Below, one piece after another: positions 1-5,871 of a DNA stretch of 7,178 nucleotides. Origin of the DNA: Sulfuricurvum sp. IAE1. Lineage in GTDB: Bacteria; Campylobacterota; Campylobacteria; Campylobacterales; Sulfurimonadaceae. A program made the position numbers and the translations under genes. Location of the stretch: the NCBI GenBank assembly GCA_945867285.1, contig CAMBHX010000086.1, forward strand, positions 1 through 7,178, given 5' to 3'. Under the pieces are notes generated by a model. It saw only the letters and a list, made by a program, of their open reading frames with translations, searched no databases and had not been told where the DNA came from. Position 1 is the stretch's first letter; the number at the start of each line of letters is the position of its first letter.

Positions 1-297
1 TCTCCTTTTATGGGGTATGAGGGTCATTATAACTTTAGTATCGAATATACACAGAACCATTTTGGTCTTATCGTTGAACTGAATATCGATAATACTCCCC
101 TTTTGTTGGCTCATTTCAGTGGCAGCAGTAAACCCTTTACTTCTGCATCAGTTCGTTCATTATTATGTTCACACACATTTTTAACATTGTTTGTCGTCAC
201 ACGTACCCTATGGCAAACGCTTCGTCTCAAACTCAAAGGGGGGCTAACATGGTATAGCCCACGAACTCAAGATCAAACACATAAGGAGATAGCATGA
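1..297 (+). CDS. DUF1365 family protein, C-terminal part (5' end outside window)
   Basis: The frame is open from the first base and reads SPFMGYEGHYNFSI, then about 80 more residues to TGA at 295-297; the ATG at 10 is an internal methionine, so the gene begins upstream of the window. The order SPFM...Y, a middle strand-rich part (LNIDNTPLLLAHFSG) and a C-terminal TLWQTLRLKLKGG followed by W/Y matches the end of DUF1365 (COG3496) proteins, where an ending of the type R-hhxQAhrLxhKG is typical. The biochemical role of DUF1365 is not established; the family is repeatedly found next to CFA-like methyltransferases and FAD amine-oxidase-like proteins in membrane lipid modification and photo-oxidative stress clusters. 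The stop overlaps the next start (ATGA at 294-297), so the two are probably translationally coupled. About two thirds of the protein is missing because of the window edge, not because the gene is broken. Confidence 0.8.
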   Translation, partial: SPFMGYEGHYNFSIEYTQNHFGLIVELNIDNTPLLLAHFSGSSKPFTSASVRSLLCSHTFLTLFVVTRTLWQTLRLKLKGGLTWYSPRTQDQTHKEIA

Positions 298-1514
298 AAG
301 GCTTTTACAATCGCATAGGAGATAGGTACCTCAAAAAACTCGCCCACGGAGACCTTAGTGTCACCTATCCTGATGGAACCCACAGAGTCTATGGTAACGG
401 TATGGCACCTCATGCGAACCTTACCATCAAAAACAGTGCTTTTTTCAAACGTCTCGCCCTTTTTGGTGATATCGGATTTGCGGAGAGCTATATGGACGGG
501 GATTTTGAATGTGACGATTTGACGACCCTGATGAGTATCGCAATGGATAATTCTCAACACCTCGAGACTCTCAGTGAACACGAGAAACGCTTTTCACTCT
601 ACAACCTGCTGCCTCAGTTTAATCGTGTACGCCATTGGATGCGTAAAAACTCCAAAACCCGTTCTCGCAAAAATATCTCCCAGCACTACGATCTCTCCAA
701 CGATTTTTTTGCTCTGATGCTCGATGATACTATGATGTACTCTTCAGCGGTATTTGGTTCCAATCAAGAGAGTTTGCATGAAGCTCAAAAACGAAAAATT
801 GATCTACTCGCACAAAAACTACGACTCAAACCAAATGCAAAAGTTTTGGAGATCGGTTCTGGCTGGGGGTCAATGGCCACCCATCTAGCACAGCAATACG
901 GTGCCGATGTCACAACGCTTACTCTCTCGATCGAACAGCTCAAGCATGCACAGGAACGTTTTGATATCCATGGTGTCAGTGATAGAATAGATATACTGCT
1001 CAAAGACTATCGTGATATGGAGGGGAAATTTGATGCCATCATAGCCGTAGAGATGTTCGAGGCGGTAGGACGTGAATATTTTGATATCTTCTTCAAAAAA
1101 TGTGAATCACTCCTCGCACCTAGTGGCGTGATAGCTATGCAGATCATCACTATCCCCGATCAACGTTACGATGCGTATTGCAGAGGTACAGATTTCATCC
1201 AAAAATACATCTTTCCAGGTGGGCATCTGCCTAGCGTATCCAAGCTCTTGGAAACAACGTCACGTCATACTCGTCTAAACTTGCTGCATATGGAAGAGTT
1301 CACCGAGGACTATGCCAAAACATTGCGTCTGTGGAATCAAAACTTTCATGATAAACTCGACGAGATAAAGAAACTTGGATTTGATGACTATTTTATCCGA
1401 ATGTGGCGCATGTATCTCACCTACTGTGAAGCGGGTTTTTTAACTCGTAACATCAATCTCGTACAAGTTGTCTTCACCCGTGATGGTAACACTCACCTAA
1501 ACCAAGGACTCTAA
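294..1514 (+). CDS. Cyclopropane-fatty-acyl-phospholipid synthase-like SAM methyltransferase
   Basis: A 406-residue cytoplasmic, membrane-associating SAM-dependent methyltransferase of the CFA family (COG2230), which transfers a methyl carbon to the double bond of phospholipid acyl chains. Residues 1-120 form the N-terminal lipid-binding domain. The family signature HYDLSNDFFALML lies at 131-143, SAM motif I (EIGSGWG) at 186-192, MFEAVG at 254-259, KYIFPGGHLPS at 304-314, and the closing NINLVQVVF near 386-394. The length is close to the 382-420 usual for the family. By remembered alignment to E. coli Cfa, the bicarbonate-site residues E239 and Y317 are kept (E256, Y340), but C139 is Ser (S151) and H266 is Gln (Q283). 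It may therefore be a non-cyclopropanating methylase of the kind seen in acyl-chain modification clusters. The start at 294 has AAGGAG at 282-287, six bases upstream, and overlaps the DUF1365 stop. Family certain, exact product uncertain. Confidence 0.93.
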   Translation: MKGFYNRIGDRYLKKLAHGDLSVTYPDGTHRVYGNGMAPHANLTIKNSAFFKRLALFGDIGFAESYMDGDFECDDLTTLMSIAMDNSQHLETLSEHEKRFSLYNLLPQFNRVRHWMRKNSKTRSRKNISQHYDLSNDFFALMLDDTMMYSSAVFGSNQESLHEAQKRKIDLLAQKLRLKPNAKVLEIGSGWGSMATHLAQQYGADVTTLTLSIEQLKHAQERFDIHGVSDRIDILLKDYRDMEGKFDAIIAVEMFEAVGREYFDIFFKKCESLLAPSGVIAMQIITIPDQRYDAYCRGTDFIQKYIFPGGHLPSVSKLLETTSRHTRLNLLHMEEFTEDYAKTLRLWNQNFHDKLDEIKKLGFDDYFIRMWRMYLTYCEAGFLTRNINLVQVVFTRDGNTHLNQGL

Positions 1515-1516
1515 TC

Positions 1517-2047
1517 ATGACACTAAAAACCATTTTAACACTGGGACTGTGTACTTTTTTAACCGGTTGTTCGTCGATGCACATCGATGATTTCAAAAAC
1601 ACCTCCCCTGAATTTGTCCCACAAAGCTATTTCAATGGACCACTCAAAGCCTATGGGATGGTCAAAGATCGTGATGGTAAAATCATCCGTACTTTCAAAG
1701 GGGATTTGGTCGGAAGCTGGGATAAAAATGGTGTTGGAACTTTGGATGAACATTTTATCTACAACGATGGAGAAAAACTCCACCGCACGTGGACACTCAC
1801 ACCCGATGGCCAGAAAAGATTTGTCGCAACAGCCGGTGACATAGTAGGTAATGCATCAATGATTGCCAATGGAAATACGGTCATGTTGGATTACACGATG
1901 AAAGTCCCTTATGGAAATAGCACCATTGAGATCGATGTGCGTGATTGGCTCCATCTTCAAAGCGATGGCGTCATCCTCAATCACTCCAAAATGAAAAAAT
2001 TTGGAATCGAAGTGGGCGAGCTGGTGATTACGATAATTAAAGATTAA
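1517..2047 (+). CDS. DUF3833 family lipoprotein
   Basis: A 176-residue protein with a lipoprotein signal peptide: K4, a hydrophobic stretch 5-15, and lipobox LTGC with the lipidated Cys at 18, followed by SS, which suggests sorting to the outer membrane rather than inner-membrane retention. The mature part has the DUF3833 pattern: FNGPLKAYGMVKDRDGK (39-55), RTFKGDL (58-64), a GTLDEHFIYNDGE segment (74-86), HRTWTL (89-94) and a later GNASMIANGN (111-120). The fold is expected to be an all-beta periplasmic domain; the ligand is unknown. It starts two bases after the CFA-like gene stops, with AAGGA at 1504-1508, so it is the third gene of the DUF1365-CFA operon. Families with this order are usually found beside lipocalins and acyl-chain modifying enzymes, so a role in handling or trafficking modified lipids is a reasonable inference, not shown here. 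Confidence 0.88.
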   Translation: MTLKTILTLGLCTFLTGCSSMHIDDFKNTSPEFVPQSYFNGPLKAYGMVKDRDGKIIRTFKGDLVGSWDKNGVGTLDEHFIYNDGEKLHRTWTLTPDGQKRFVATAGDIVGNASMIANGNTVMLDYTMKVPYGNSTIEIDVRDWLHLQSDGVILNHSKMKKFGIEVGELVITIIKD

Positions 2048-2101
2048 AAAAATATCACAAACAACAATCAACTATTAGAGTAAGTATGCTAAAGTGTTTA
2101 C

Positions 2102-2107
2102 TATACT
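2102..2107 (+). promoter_or_regulatory. Possible -10 element upstream of the chemoreceptor gene
   Basis: TATACT in the AT-rich 78-base gap between the DUF3833 and chemoreceptor genes resembles a sigma-70 -10 hexamer. No good -35 lies at 16-18 bases upstream, and the implied transcript would start only about 12 bases before the ATG, at the Shine-Dalgarno site. A second -10-like string, TATGCT, lies at 2085-2090. No FliA-type (flagellar sigma) promoter is visible. Weak evidence that the chemoreceptor is transcribed separately from the lipid genes. Confidence 0.25.
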
Positions 2108-2125
2108 AGAAAAAAGGCTTTTATT

Positions 2126-3217
2126 ATGTTTAACAATGGGAAAATTAGAGATCTGACACAAAAGAACAATGAACTTCAAACTAAGAATACCATGCTTGAG
2201 AAGTCACTTTCCGATCTACACGAGCTTTTTAATCAGCAAGAACAGCGACTCCAAGAATTAAACAAACAAAACCTTGCCAGTATCCGCGATGAGATTTTAA
2301 CAACTCTTTTAGATAGCTATGAAGATGGTATGCATTTTTTACAAGGGACCATGGAGGAAAATCTCACCATGCTTTCTAATATCAATGAGATCAATAATAA
2401 AACCGCCAAACGTACCATCAAACTTCAAGAACAAACAAAATTTGTTGTTAGTTCAATAGACAACATTCAACAGATGAGTGGAAATATCCAAAGCGATACT
2501 GCTTCGCTTAACAACAGCGTCCTCTCTATTGCTCAAATCATCAACCTTATCAAAGACATTTCAGATCAAACCAATCTTCTCGCTCTCAATGCAGCAATCG
2601 AAGCAGCACGGGCAGGAGAGCACGGTCGAGGATTCGCTGTCGTAGCTGATGAAGTGCGTAAATTAGCAGAACGAACTCAAAAAGCCACCCAAGAAGTAGA
2701 AGTAAATATTAGTGGCCTCAAACAAAATTCTACTGCTATGAGTGAAGCTAGTGAAACGTTTTATTCCCTAGCATCTGAAGTAATGCATACATTGGATGAA
2801 TTCCAAACTAATATCGAATACGTCAATCAAAACACCCAGGAAATTCTGAATCAAACTATCAATGTAACCAACGAAGTGAGCATTAGTAACGGGAAAATCG
2901 ATCATATTAATCTCAAACTCTCAGGATACAAAGTCGCCCTTAGTGGAGAAAAAGAGACAATTACTGATCAGCACAGCTGTCGTTTTGGAAAATGGTTCAC
3001 ATCAGAAGTCATTTCCATGCTTGGAAACGATCAATTCACTATTGGAGAGATTTCTAAACATCATGAAAATGTTCACCAAGGACTTAATCGTATGATCGAT
3101 ATTTTCAGTACCAATAAAAACAATCCCGAGGGGTTGCGTATCCTTAAAGATGTTGAAAGCTCAAGCAAAAAAGGGTTTGAAACTCTACTTCAAGCGATTA
3201 AAAAGAATCGTAAATAG
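2126..3217 (+). CDS. Soluble methyl-accepting chemotaxis protein with C-terminal CZB zinc-binding domain
   Basis: A 363-residue cytoplasmic chemoreceptor signalling through CheW/CheA. It has no transmembrane segment and no HAMP. Residues 5-50 are a polar, Leu/Gln/Lys-rich coiled coil; the signalling helical hairpin spans roughly 80-255, with the highly conserved tip (LLALNAAIEAARAGE and GFAVVADEVRKLAERT) at 151-184. The C-terminal CZB domain covers about 256-325 and shows all four expected zinc ligands: H260 in KIDHINLK, C285 in SCRFGKWF, and H313 and H317 in KHHENVH. The architecture resembles Helicobacter pylori TlpD, whose CZB domain has been linked to oxidant (hypochlorous acid) and zinc sensing and energy taxis. 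No CheB/CheR-binding C-terminal pentapeptide is apparent. The start has AAAAAGG at 2111-2117, eight bases upstream. It sits between the DUF3833 and lipocalin genes, an unusual neighbourhood for a chemoreceptor. Confidence 0.93.
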   Translation: MFNNGKIRDLTQKNNELQTKNTMLEKSLSDLHELFNQQEQRLQELNKQNLASIRDEILTTLLDSYEDGMHFLQGTMEENLTMLSNINEINNKTAKRTIKLQEQTKFVVSSIDNIQQMSGNIQSDTASLNNSVLSIAQIINLIKDISDQTNLLALNAAIEAARAGEHGRGFAVVADEVRKLAERTQKATQEVEVNISGLKQNSTAMSEASETFYSLASEVMHTLDEFQTNIEYVNQNTQEILNQTINVTNEVSISNGKIDHINLKLSGYKVALSGEKETITDQHSCRFGKWFTSEVISMLGNDQFTIGEISKHHENVHQGLNRMIDIFSTNKNNPEGLRILKDVESSSKKGFETLLQAIKKNRK

Positions 3218-3257
3218 ATTGCTTCAATAATTGTTTTCGGAAAAAGGATTTTAGCCC

Positions 3258-3776
3258 ATGAAAATATTTTTTTTAGCCCTATTCACCATCTTTTTGTTAA
3301 GTGGATGTACTCGAACCTCAACACACCCTCTCGCAACTGTCTCTCACGTCGACTTAAAACGTTATGCTGGAACATGGATCGAAATCGCTCGCTATGAAAA
3401 TCGTTTTGAAACAGGATGCTCAGGAGCAAGCGCCCAATACTCTCCTAAAGAGGATTATATTCTCGTAACTAACCGATGTTTTGATGCCAATGGAATTCAA
3501 ACAGGTGAAGCAACTGGACGAGCCTATGCAATCCAAGACAGCAATAACAGCAAACTCGAAGTGAGTTTTTTTCGCCCTTTTTATGGAGATTATTGGGTCT
3601 TGATGCTAGGAGATGAGTACCAATACAGTGTAATAGGGGATCCTAGTAGAAAATACTTATGGATACTAAGTCGAACAAAAACATTGAGCGATAGCGATAA
3701 AAAAACCATCTTAGATAACCTACCCAAGCTAGGCTATACTCCTGACAAGCTTTACTGGACAACAATCCAGCCATAA
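3258..3776 (+). CDS. blc: Bacterial lipocalin (Blc-type outer-membrane lipoprotein)
   Basis: A 172-residue lipoprotein of the Blc/COG3040 lipocalin family, which binds fatty acids or lysophospholipids in a beta-barrel at the inner face of the outer membrane. The signal peptide spans 1-16 with lipobox LSGC and the acylated Cys at 17. The first structurally conserved lipocalin motif is at 36-45 (YAGTWIEIAR), followed by RYENRFETGC. The middle strand set LEVSFFRPFYGDYWV (100-114) and the closing YLWILSRT at 133-140 match E. coli Blc closely. C54 and C74 probably form the disulfide seen in this subfamily. The length is normal (E. coli Blc has 177). AAGGAT at 3244-3249 gives a Shine-Dalgarno site eight bases before ATG. 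Blc genes commonly accompany CFA-like/DUF1365/DUF3833 genes, so a role in capturing or transporting modified or damaged lipids fits the neighbourhood. Confidence 0.93.
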   Translation: MKIFFLALFTIFLLSGCTRTSTHPLATVSHVDLKRYAGTWIEIARYENRFETGCSGASAQYSPKEDYILVTNRCFDANGIQTGEATGRAYAIQDSNNSKLEVSFFRPFYGDYWVLMLGDEYQYSVIGDPSRKYLWILSRTKTLSDSDKKTILDNLPKLGYTPDKLYWTTIQP

Positions 3777-3822
3777 GTATCATCGCAAAATAGGAAGTAT
3801 AAGCTGACCATTAAAGAGACCT

Positions 3823-4179
3823 CTAATGCAGAAGATACTCATCAAGGTTGGATTTTCCATAAAAAATAGAAGAGTCGGAATCTTTGATTTGTTTGGCAAT
3901 ACGAGCCATGATTGTTTTAACACCTGGGGTCTTCTCTGGATCGGTTAGCGGTAATAACCGTACGGTGAGGGATGTTTTTTTCTCTGAAAGCTGAATAAAA
4001 AATGTTTGATTTTTTCCAGCTTCAACTGCGATAGATTCAATAAGAGCACTTTGCCTAGAGCTATTGATATATTTGTCACTCACTTTTAAAATACCCCCCT
4101 CAATTCTTTCTGAAAACGGGGTAATCGCTTCATACGCATTGTGAGTTGAATTAATATTTTCTAAAACAATATGAGGCAT
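3823..4179 (-). CDS. Conserved-looking hypothetical protein starting MPHIVLEN (118 aa)
   Basis: I do not recognise this protein with confidence. It has 118 residues, no signal peptide or membrane segment, and an apparent alpha/beta makeup: strand PHIVLENI (2-9), strand ILKVSDKYI (30-38), strand LIESIAVEA (46-54), FFIQLSEK (60-67), strand LTVRLLPL (71-78), then a helix GVKTIMARIAKQIKD (86-100). The open frame extends upstream to an ATG at 4293, giving 156 residues, but the ATG at 4177-4179 is preceded by TTGGAG with a six-base spacer, while the longer form adds 38 residues with no comparable site; the short form is chosen. The N-terminal Met-Pro followed by H-hydrophobic-hydrophobic-E recalls tautomerase-superfamily proteins (5-carboxymethyl-2-hydroxymuconate isomerase begins MPHFIVE), in which Pro becomes the catalytic N-terminus. 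That is a hypothesis only. It is convergent with the lipocalin and divergent from the 4460 gene. Confidence 0.75.
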   Translation of the reverse strand: MPHIVLENINSTHNAYEAITPFSERIEGGILKVSDKYINSSRQSALIESIAVEAGKNQTFFIQLSEKKTSLTVRLLPLTDPEKTPGVKTIMARIAKQIKDSDSSIFYGKSNLDEYLLH

Positions 4180-4185
4180 AGTAAA

Positions 4186-4191
4186 CTCCAA
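4186..4191 (-). promoter_or_regulatory. Ribosome binding site deciding the start of the 118-aa minus-strand gene
   Basis: On the minus strand TTGGAG lies six bases before the ATG at 4179-4177. This is the strongest Shine-Dalgarno match in the region and argues for the short form over the start at 4293, where only a loose AGG is found about ten bases upstream. Confidence 0.6.
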
Positions 4192-4382
4192 AATTTTTAT
4201 TTTATGTATTTTACACTCTAAACCAAAAAGTTTGTAGCTCGATAATGCTTGTTGCATTGTCTTCATAGTGCGTAAAATATTACTGTATACCATGGAATTA
4301 AACCTAAAATTTGACGACCTAAGGAGTAAAAAGTTTAGAAACCAACCTCAGTTGACATTTAATCTCTACCAAAAAATTTCGT

Positions 4383-4434
4383 TATATTTGATAATCATAC
4401 AAATAATATCCCATAAATATATTTATCAAATATA
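4383..4434. repeat. Perfect 12-bp inverted repeat in the divergent intergenic region (operator candidate)
   Basis: The left arm TATATTTGATAA (4383-4394) and right arm TTATCAAATATA (4423-4434) are exact reverse complements, separated by 28 bases; the arm centres are 40 bp apart, close to four helical turns. The repeat lies in the 280-base divergent gap (4180-4459) and ends 25 bases before the ATG at 4460. TTGATA inside the left arm (4388-4393) resembles a -35 and TATAGT overlapping the right arm (4431-4436) resembles a -10, but the two are 37 bases apart, so they are not one promoter. Two half-operators for a looping or tetrameric repressor, or a cruciform/mRNA leader stem, are possible. No poly-U tract follows the right arm directly, although T-rich sequence lies at 4439-4448. 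The rest of the gap holds nothing I can name. Confidence 0.5.
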
Positions 4435-4459
4435 GTGATTATTTTTTTGGAGAAAGACA

Positions 4460-5002
4460 ATGTTTTACATTTACGATGAAACGCTAGAAGTGCTCCGCTT
4501 GGAGGCAAAAGAAGCAGTAGAAATCGCACGATTTTGCGACTCGATTTTAGTTACAAACAAGATTGAAGAAGCTGTTTTAATTGCGGATTATCCAAAATCA
4601 GCTCTCTTACTCCATCCAAAAAATCGCTACAGTATTTTTAGATATTCCTTATTACAATTGCGCCATCGTACTCTAAAAGAGTTTCGTATAATCCTTTATG
4701 CGGCTGAAGCATCATGGCTTTATTATTTCCTTAAAACTGCTTCTTTTCTCTCTTTTAGGTATTATCGATTTATTCCATTTAAAAAAGTTGCGCGCAAAGA
4801 GGTATCCATGCTTGATTTAACACAAATGCGACAAAACTATACTCTAGCGCAACTCAATGAAGATTGTGTTGATCCAGATCCGCTCAAACAGTTTGAAATA
4901 TGGTCTGATGAAGCGAAAAAATCACCAATAAGAAAACCAAATGCTATATTATTGGCCACTTGTGGTCACGATCTTACACCCAGCAAGAGAACAAAATTAT
5001 GA
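4460..5002 (+). CDS. Unrecognised 116-aa segment fused in frame to a PdxH N-terminal fragment
   Basis: The reading frame of 180 residues starts with a good Shine-Dalgarno site (GGAG 4449-4452, seven bases before ATG). Residues 1-116 are not recognised: an alternating start MFYIYDETLEVLRLEAKEA, a segment with ILVTNKIEEAVLIADYP (29-45), then a basic and aromatic stretch rich in R, Y, F and L (about 55-112) without a clear transmembrane helix. Residues 117-180 match the beginning of pyridoxamine-5'-phosphate oxidase and stop before its FMN-binding core. No stop codon separates the parts, so either a real chimeric product is made or the first gene lost its stop when the second was truncated. The TGA overlaps the next ATG at 4999, which suggests translational coupling to the TIGR03643 gene. 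Function unknown; oxidase activity is not expected. Confidence 0.6.
   Translation: MFYIYDETLEVLRLEAKEAVEIARFCDSILVTNKIEEAVLIADYPKSALLLHPKNRYSIFRYSLLQLRHRTLKEFRIILYAAEASWLYYFLKTASFLSFRYYRFIPFKKVARKEVSMLDLTQMRQNYTLAQLNEDCVDPDPLKQFEIWSDEAKKSPIRKPNAILLATCGHDLTPSKRTKL
4808..5002 (+). pseudogene. pdxH: pdxH remnant: N-terminal 64 codons of pyridoxamine-5'-phosphate oxidase
   Basis: From M at 4808 the frame reads MLDLTQMRQNYTLAQL, then DPDPLKQFEIW, PNAILLATCG and TPSKRTKL before TGA. This follows PdxH order: the N-terminal M-R-x-x-Y-T, DPL-x-x-F-x-x-W helix, and the first barrel strand (nA-hhLAT) leading to PS-x-RTVLLK. The match ends exactly where VLLK, the start of the FMN/PLP-binding region, should follow; about 150 residues are missing and are not found in any frame downstream, where TIGR03643 starts. 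A Shine-Dalgarno site (AAAGAGG 4796-4802, five bases before ATG) suggests this was once an independent start. Intact PdxH makes pyridoxal 5'-phosphate by FMN-dependent oxidation; this fragment cannot. The identity is firm; whether the remnant is translated as part of the longer frame is open. Confidence 0.8.
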
Positions 5003-5280
5003 CATTTGATGCATTAAAACAATACGATATTTCTGACGTTGAGATTGAAGACAAAACCGATACAATTGATAGGCTCATCGAAATGGCATGGCAAGACAGA
5101 ACCCCGTTCGAGGCAATAGAACGTGAATTTGGTATGACTGAAAATCAAGTGAAACGCTGGATGAAATCACATCAAACACCCTCTTCATTCAAACGCTGGA
5201 GAGCTAGAGTCCAAGGACGCTCGACCAAGCACCACGCTAAACTCCCAATCAAAATAACACGATTCAAAGGACCTTGGTAA
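4999..5280 (+). CDS. TIGR03643 / DUF2805 family protein
   Basis: A 93-residue protein matching TIGR03643 (DUF2805): residues 24-77 carry the family core IDRLIEMAWQDRTPFEAIE, FGMTENQVKRWM and PSSFKRWRARVQGR followed by STKH. The central part (36-55) has the look of a small helix-turn-helix, and the C-terminal part is strongly basic, so nucleic-acid binding is plausible, but no function is established for the family. From memory, its genes often lie next to cryptochrome/photolyase-family genes, which fits the photolyase remnant at 5872. ATG at 4999 overlaps the preceding TGA (ATGA), with a purine-rich AAGAGA at 4985-4990 as a weak ribosome site; an upstream in-frame ATG at 4960 would lie inside the pdxH remnant and adds only non-family residues. 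All family motifs are intact, unlike the genes on either side of the block. Confidence 0.88.
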   Translation: MTFDALKQYDISDVEIEDKTDTIDRLIEMAWQDRTPFEAIEREFGMTENQVKRWMKSHQTPSSFKRWRARVQGRSTKHHAKLPIKITRFKGPW

Positions 5281-5282
5281 TT

Positions 5283-5849
5283 ATGGAAGAGATTAATTTA
5301 TTGGGCTTAAAATCGCTAGAAAATCCAAAATTTATTCACCCTGTAGCCATACACTATGAACAAAATGGTATCGAAAAAGTTTGGGAAAGTATCAACAATC
5401 ATGACAGTGTTGCGGTATTGCTCTATCATGCTACAAAAAATGCTTTTTTACTTGTCAAGCAATTTCGACCCCCTGTCTATGTCAAGAATAACCACCATCT
5501 TGCAACTTTCGAACTGTGTGCTGGAATCTTAGACAAAGAAGCAAGCCCCCTACAGACCATCAAAGAAGAAATCGACGAAGAGTGTGGCTACGACGTTCCC
5601 TTGGAGAAAATCACAAAAATAACCTCATTTTATACGAGCGTTGGGTTTTCTGGAACGAATCAAACATTGTATTTTGCTACTATCGACGAATCAATGAAAA
5701 AACATCCAGGAGGAGGAGTCCACGGGGAAGCGATAGAGCTTTATTTTTTGCCTCTTGAACAAGCAAAAGCTTTTTCGTTAGACGAAACTTACCCCAAGAC
5801 CCCAGGTCTGATGTTTGCTTTTTATTGGTTTTTTGATCAGTCATTTTAA
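5283..5849 (+). CDS. Nudix hydrolase, NUDT14-like (UDP-sugar / ADP-ribose diphosphatase type)
   Basis: A 188-residue Nudix hydrolase expected to cleave nucleoside-diphosphate sugars such as UDP-glucose or ADP-ribose in the cytoplasm. The Nudix box spans 81-103 (G81, E96, E99, E100, G102); the metal-binding EExxEE-type core is kept, but consensus Glu at box position 7 is Ala (A87) and the Arg at position 15 is Glu (E95). Upstream is LLVKQFRPPVY (56-66) and downstream YTSVGFSGTNQTLYF and PKTPGLMFAFYWF, all close to the NUDT14 subgroup, whose box is also degenerate at these sites. The frame also has a TTG at 5274, but ATG at 5283 is preferred: it follows the TIGR03643 stop by two bases and has AAAGGA at 5266-5271, eleven bases upstream. 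Family certain, substrate inferred from similarity. Confidence 0.9.
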   Translation: MEEINLLGLKSLENPKFIHPVAIHYEQNGIEKVWESINNHDSVAVLLYHATKNAFLLVKQFRPPVYVKNNHHLATFELCAGILDKEASPLQTIKEEIDEECGYDVPLEKITKITSFYTSVGFSGTNQTLYFATIDESMKKHPGGGVHGEAIELYFLPLEQAKAFSLDETYPKTPGLMFAFYWFFDQSF

Positions 5850-5871
5850 TAGATTAGTTAAAAACTGCCAT

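Noticed and set aside
273..581. A 102-codon minus-strand open frame over the start of the CFA-like gene
   Set aside because: It is antisense to the confident methyltransferase reading frame, lacks family resemblance, and has no supporting ribosome site.
3809..3828. Imperfect hairpin CATTA..GAG/CTC..TAATG at the convergent junction of the lipocalin and the 118-aa gene
   Set aside because: The stem needs a two-base bulge, the loop would be too small and no run of T follows on either strand, so it is not a convincing terminator.
4177..4293. Longer 156-residue form of the minus-strand gene starting at 4293
   Set aside because: The added 38 residues have no good ribosome site before them, while the internal ATG at 4179 has TTGGAG at ideal spacing; the longer form cannot be fully excluded.
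4352..4357. Perfect TTGACA in the divergent intergenic region
   Set aside because: No -10-like hexamer occurs 16-19 bases downstream; the nearest TATATT begins 25 bases after it, so it is probably chance.
5274..5282. TTG start for the Nudix gene giving three extra residues
   Set aside because: It lies too close to the AAAGGA site (two bases) and overlaps the previous stop; ATG at 5283 is the simpler choice.
5516..5758. An 80-codon open frame overlapping the Nudix gene on the same strand
   Set aside because: It is out of frame with a clear Nudix family protein, and its Arg-rich, low-complexity translation resembles no family.
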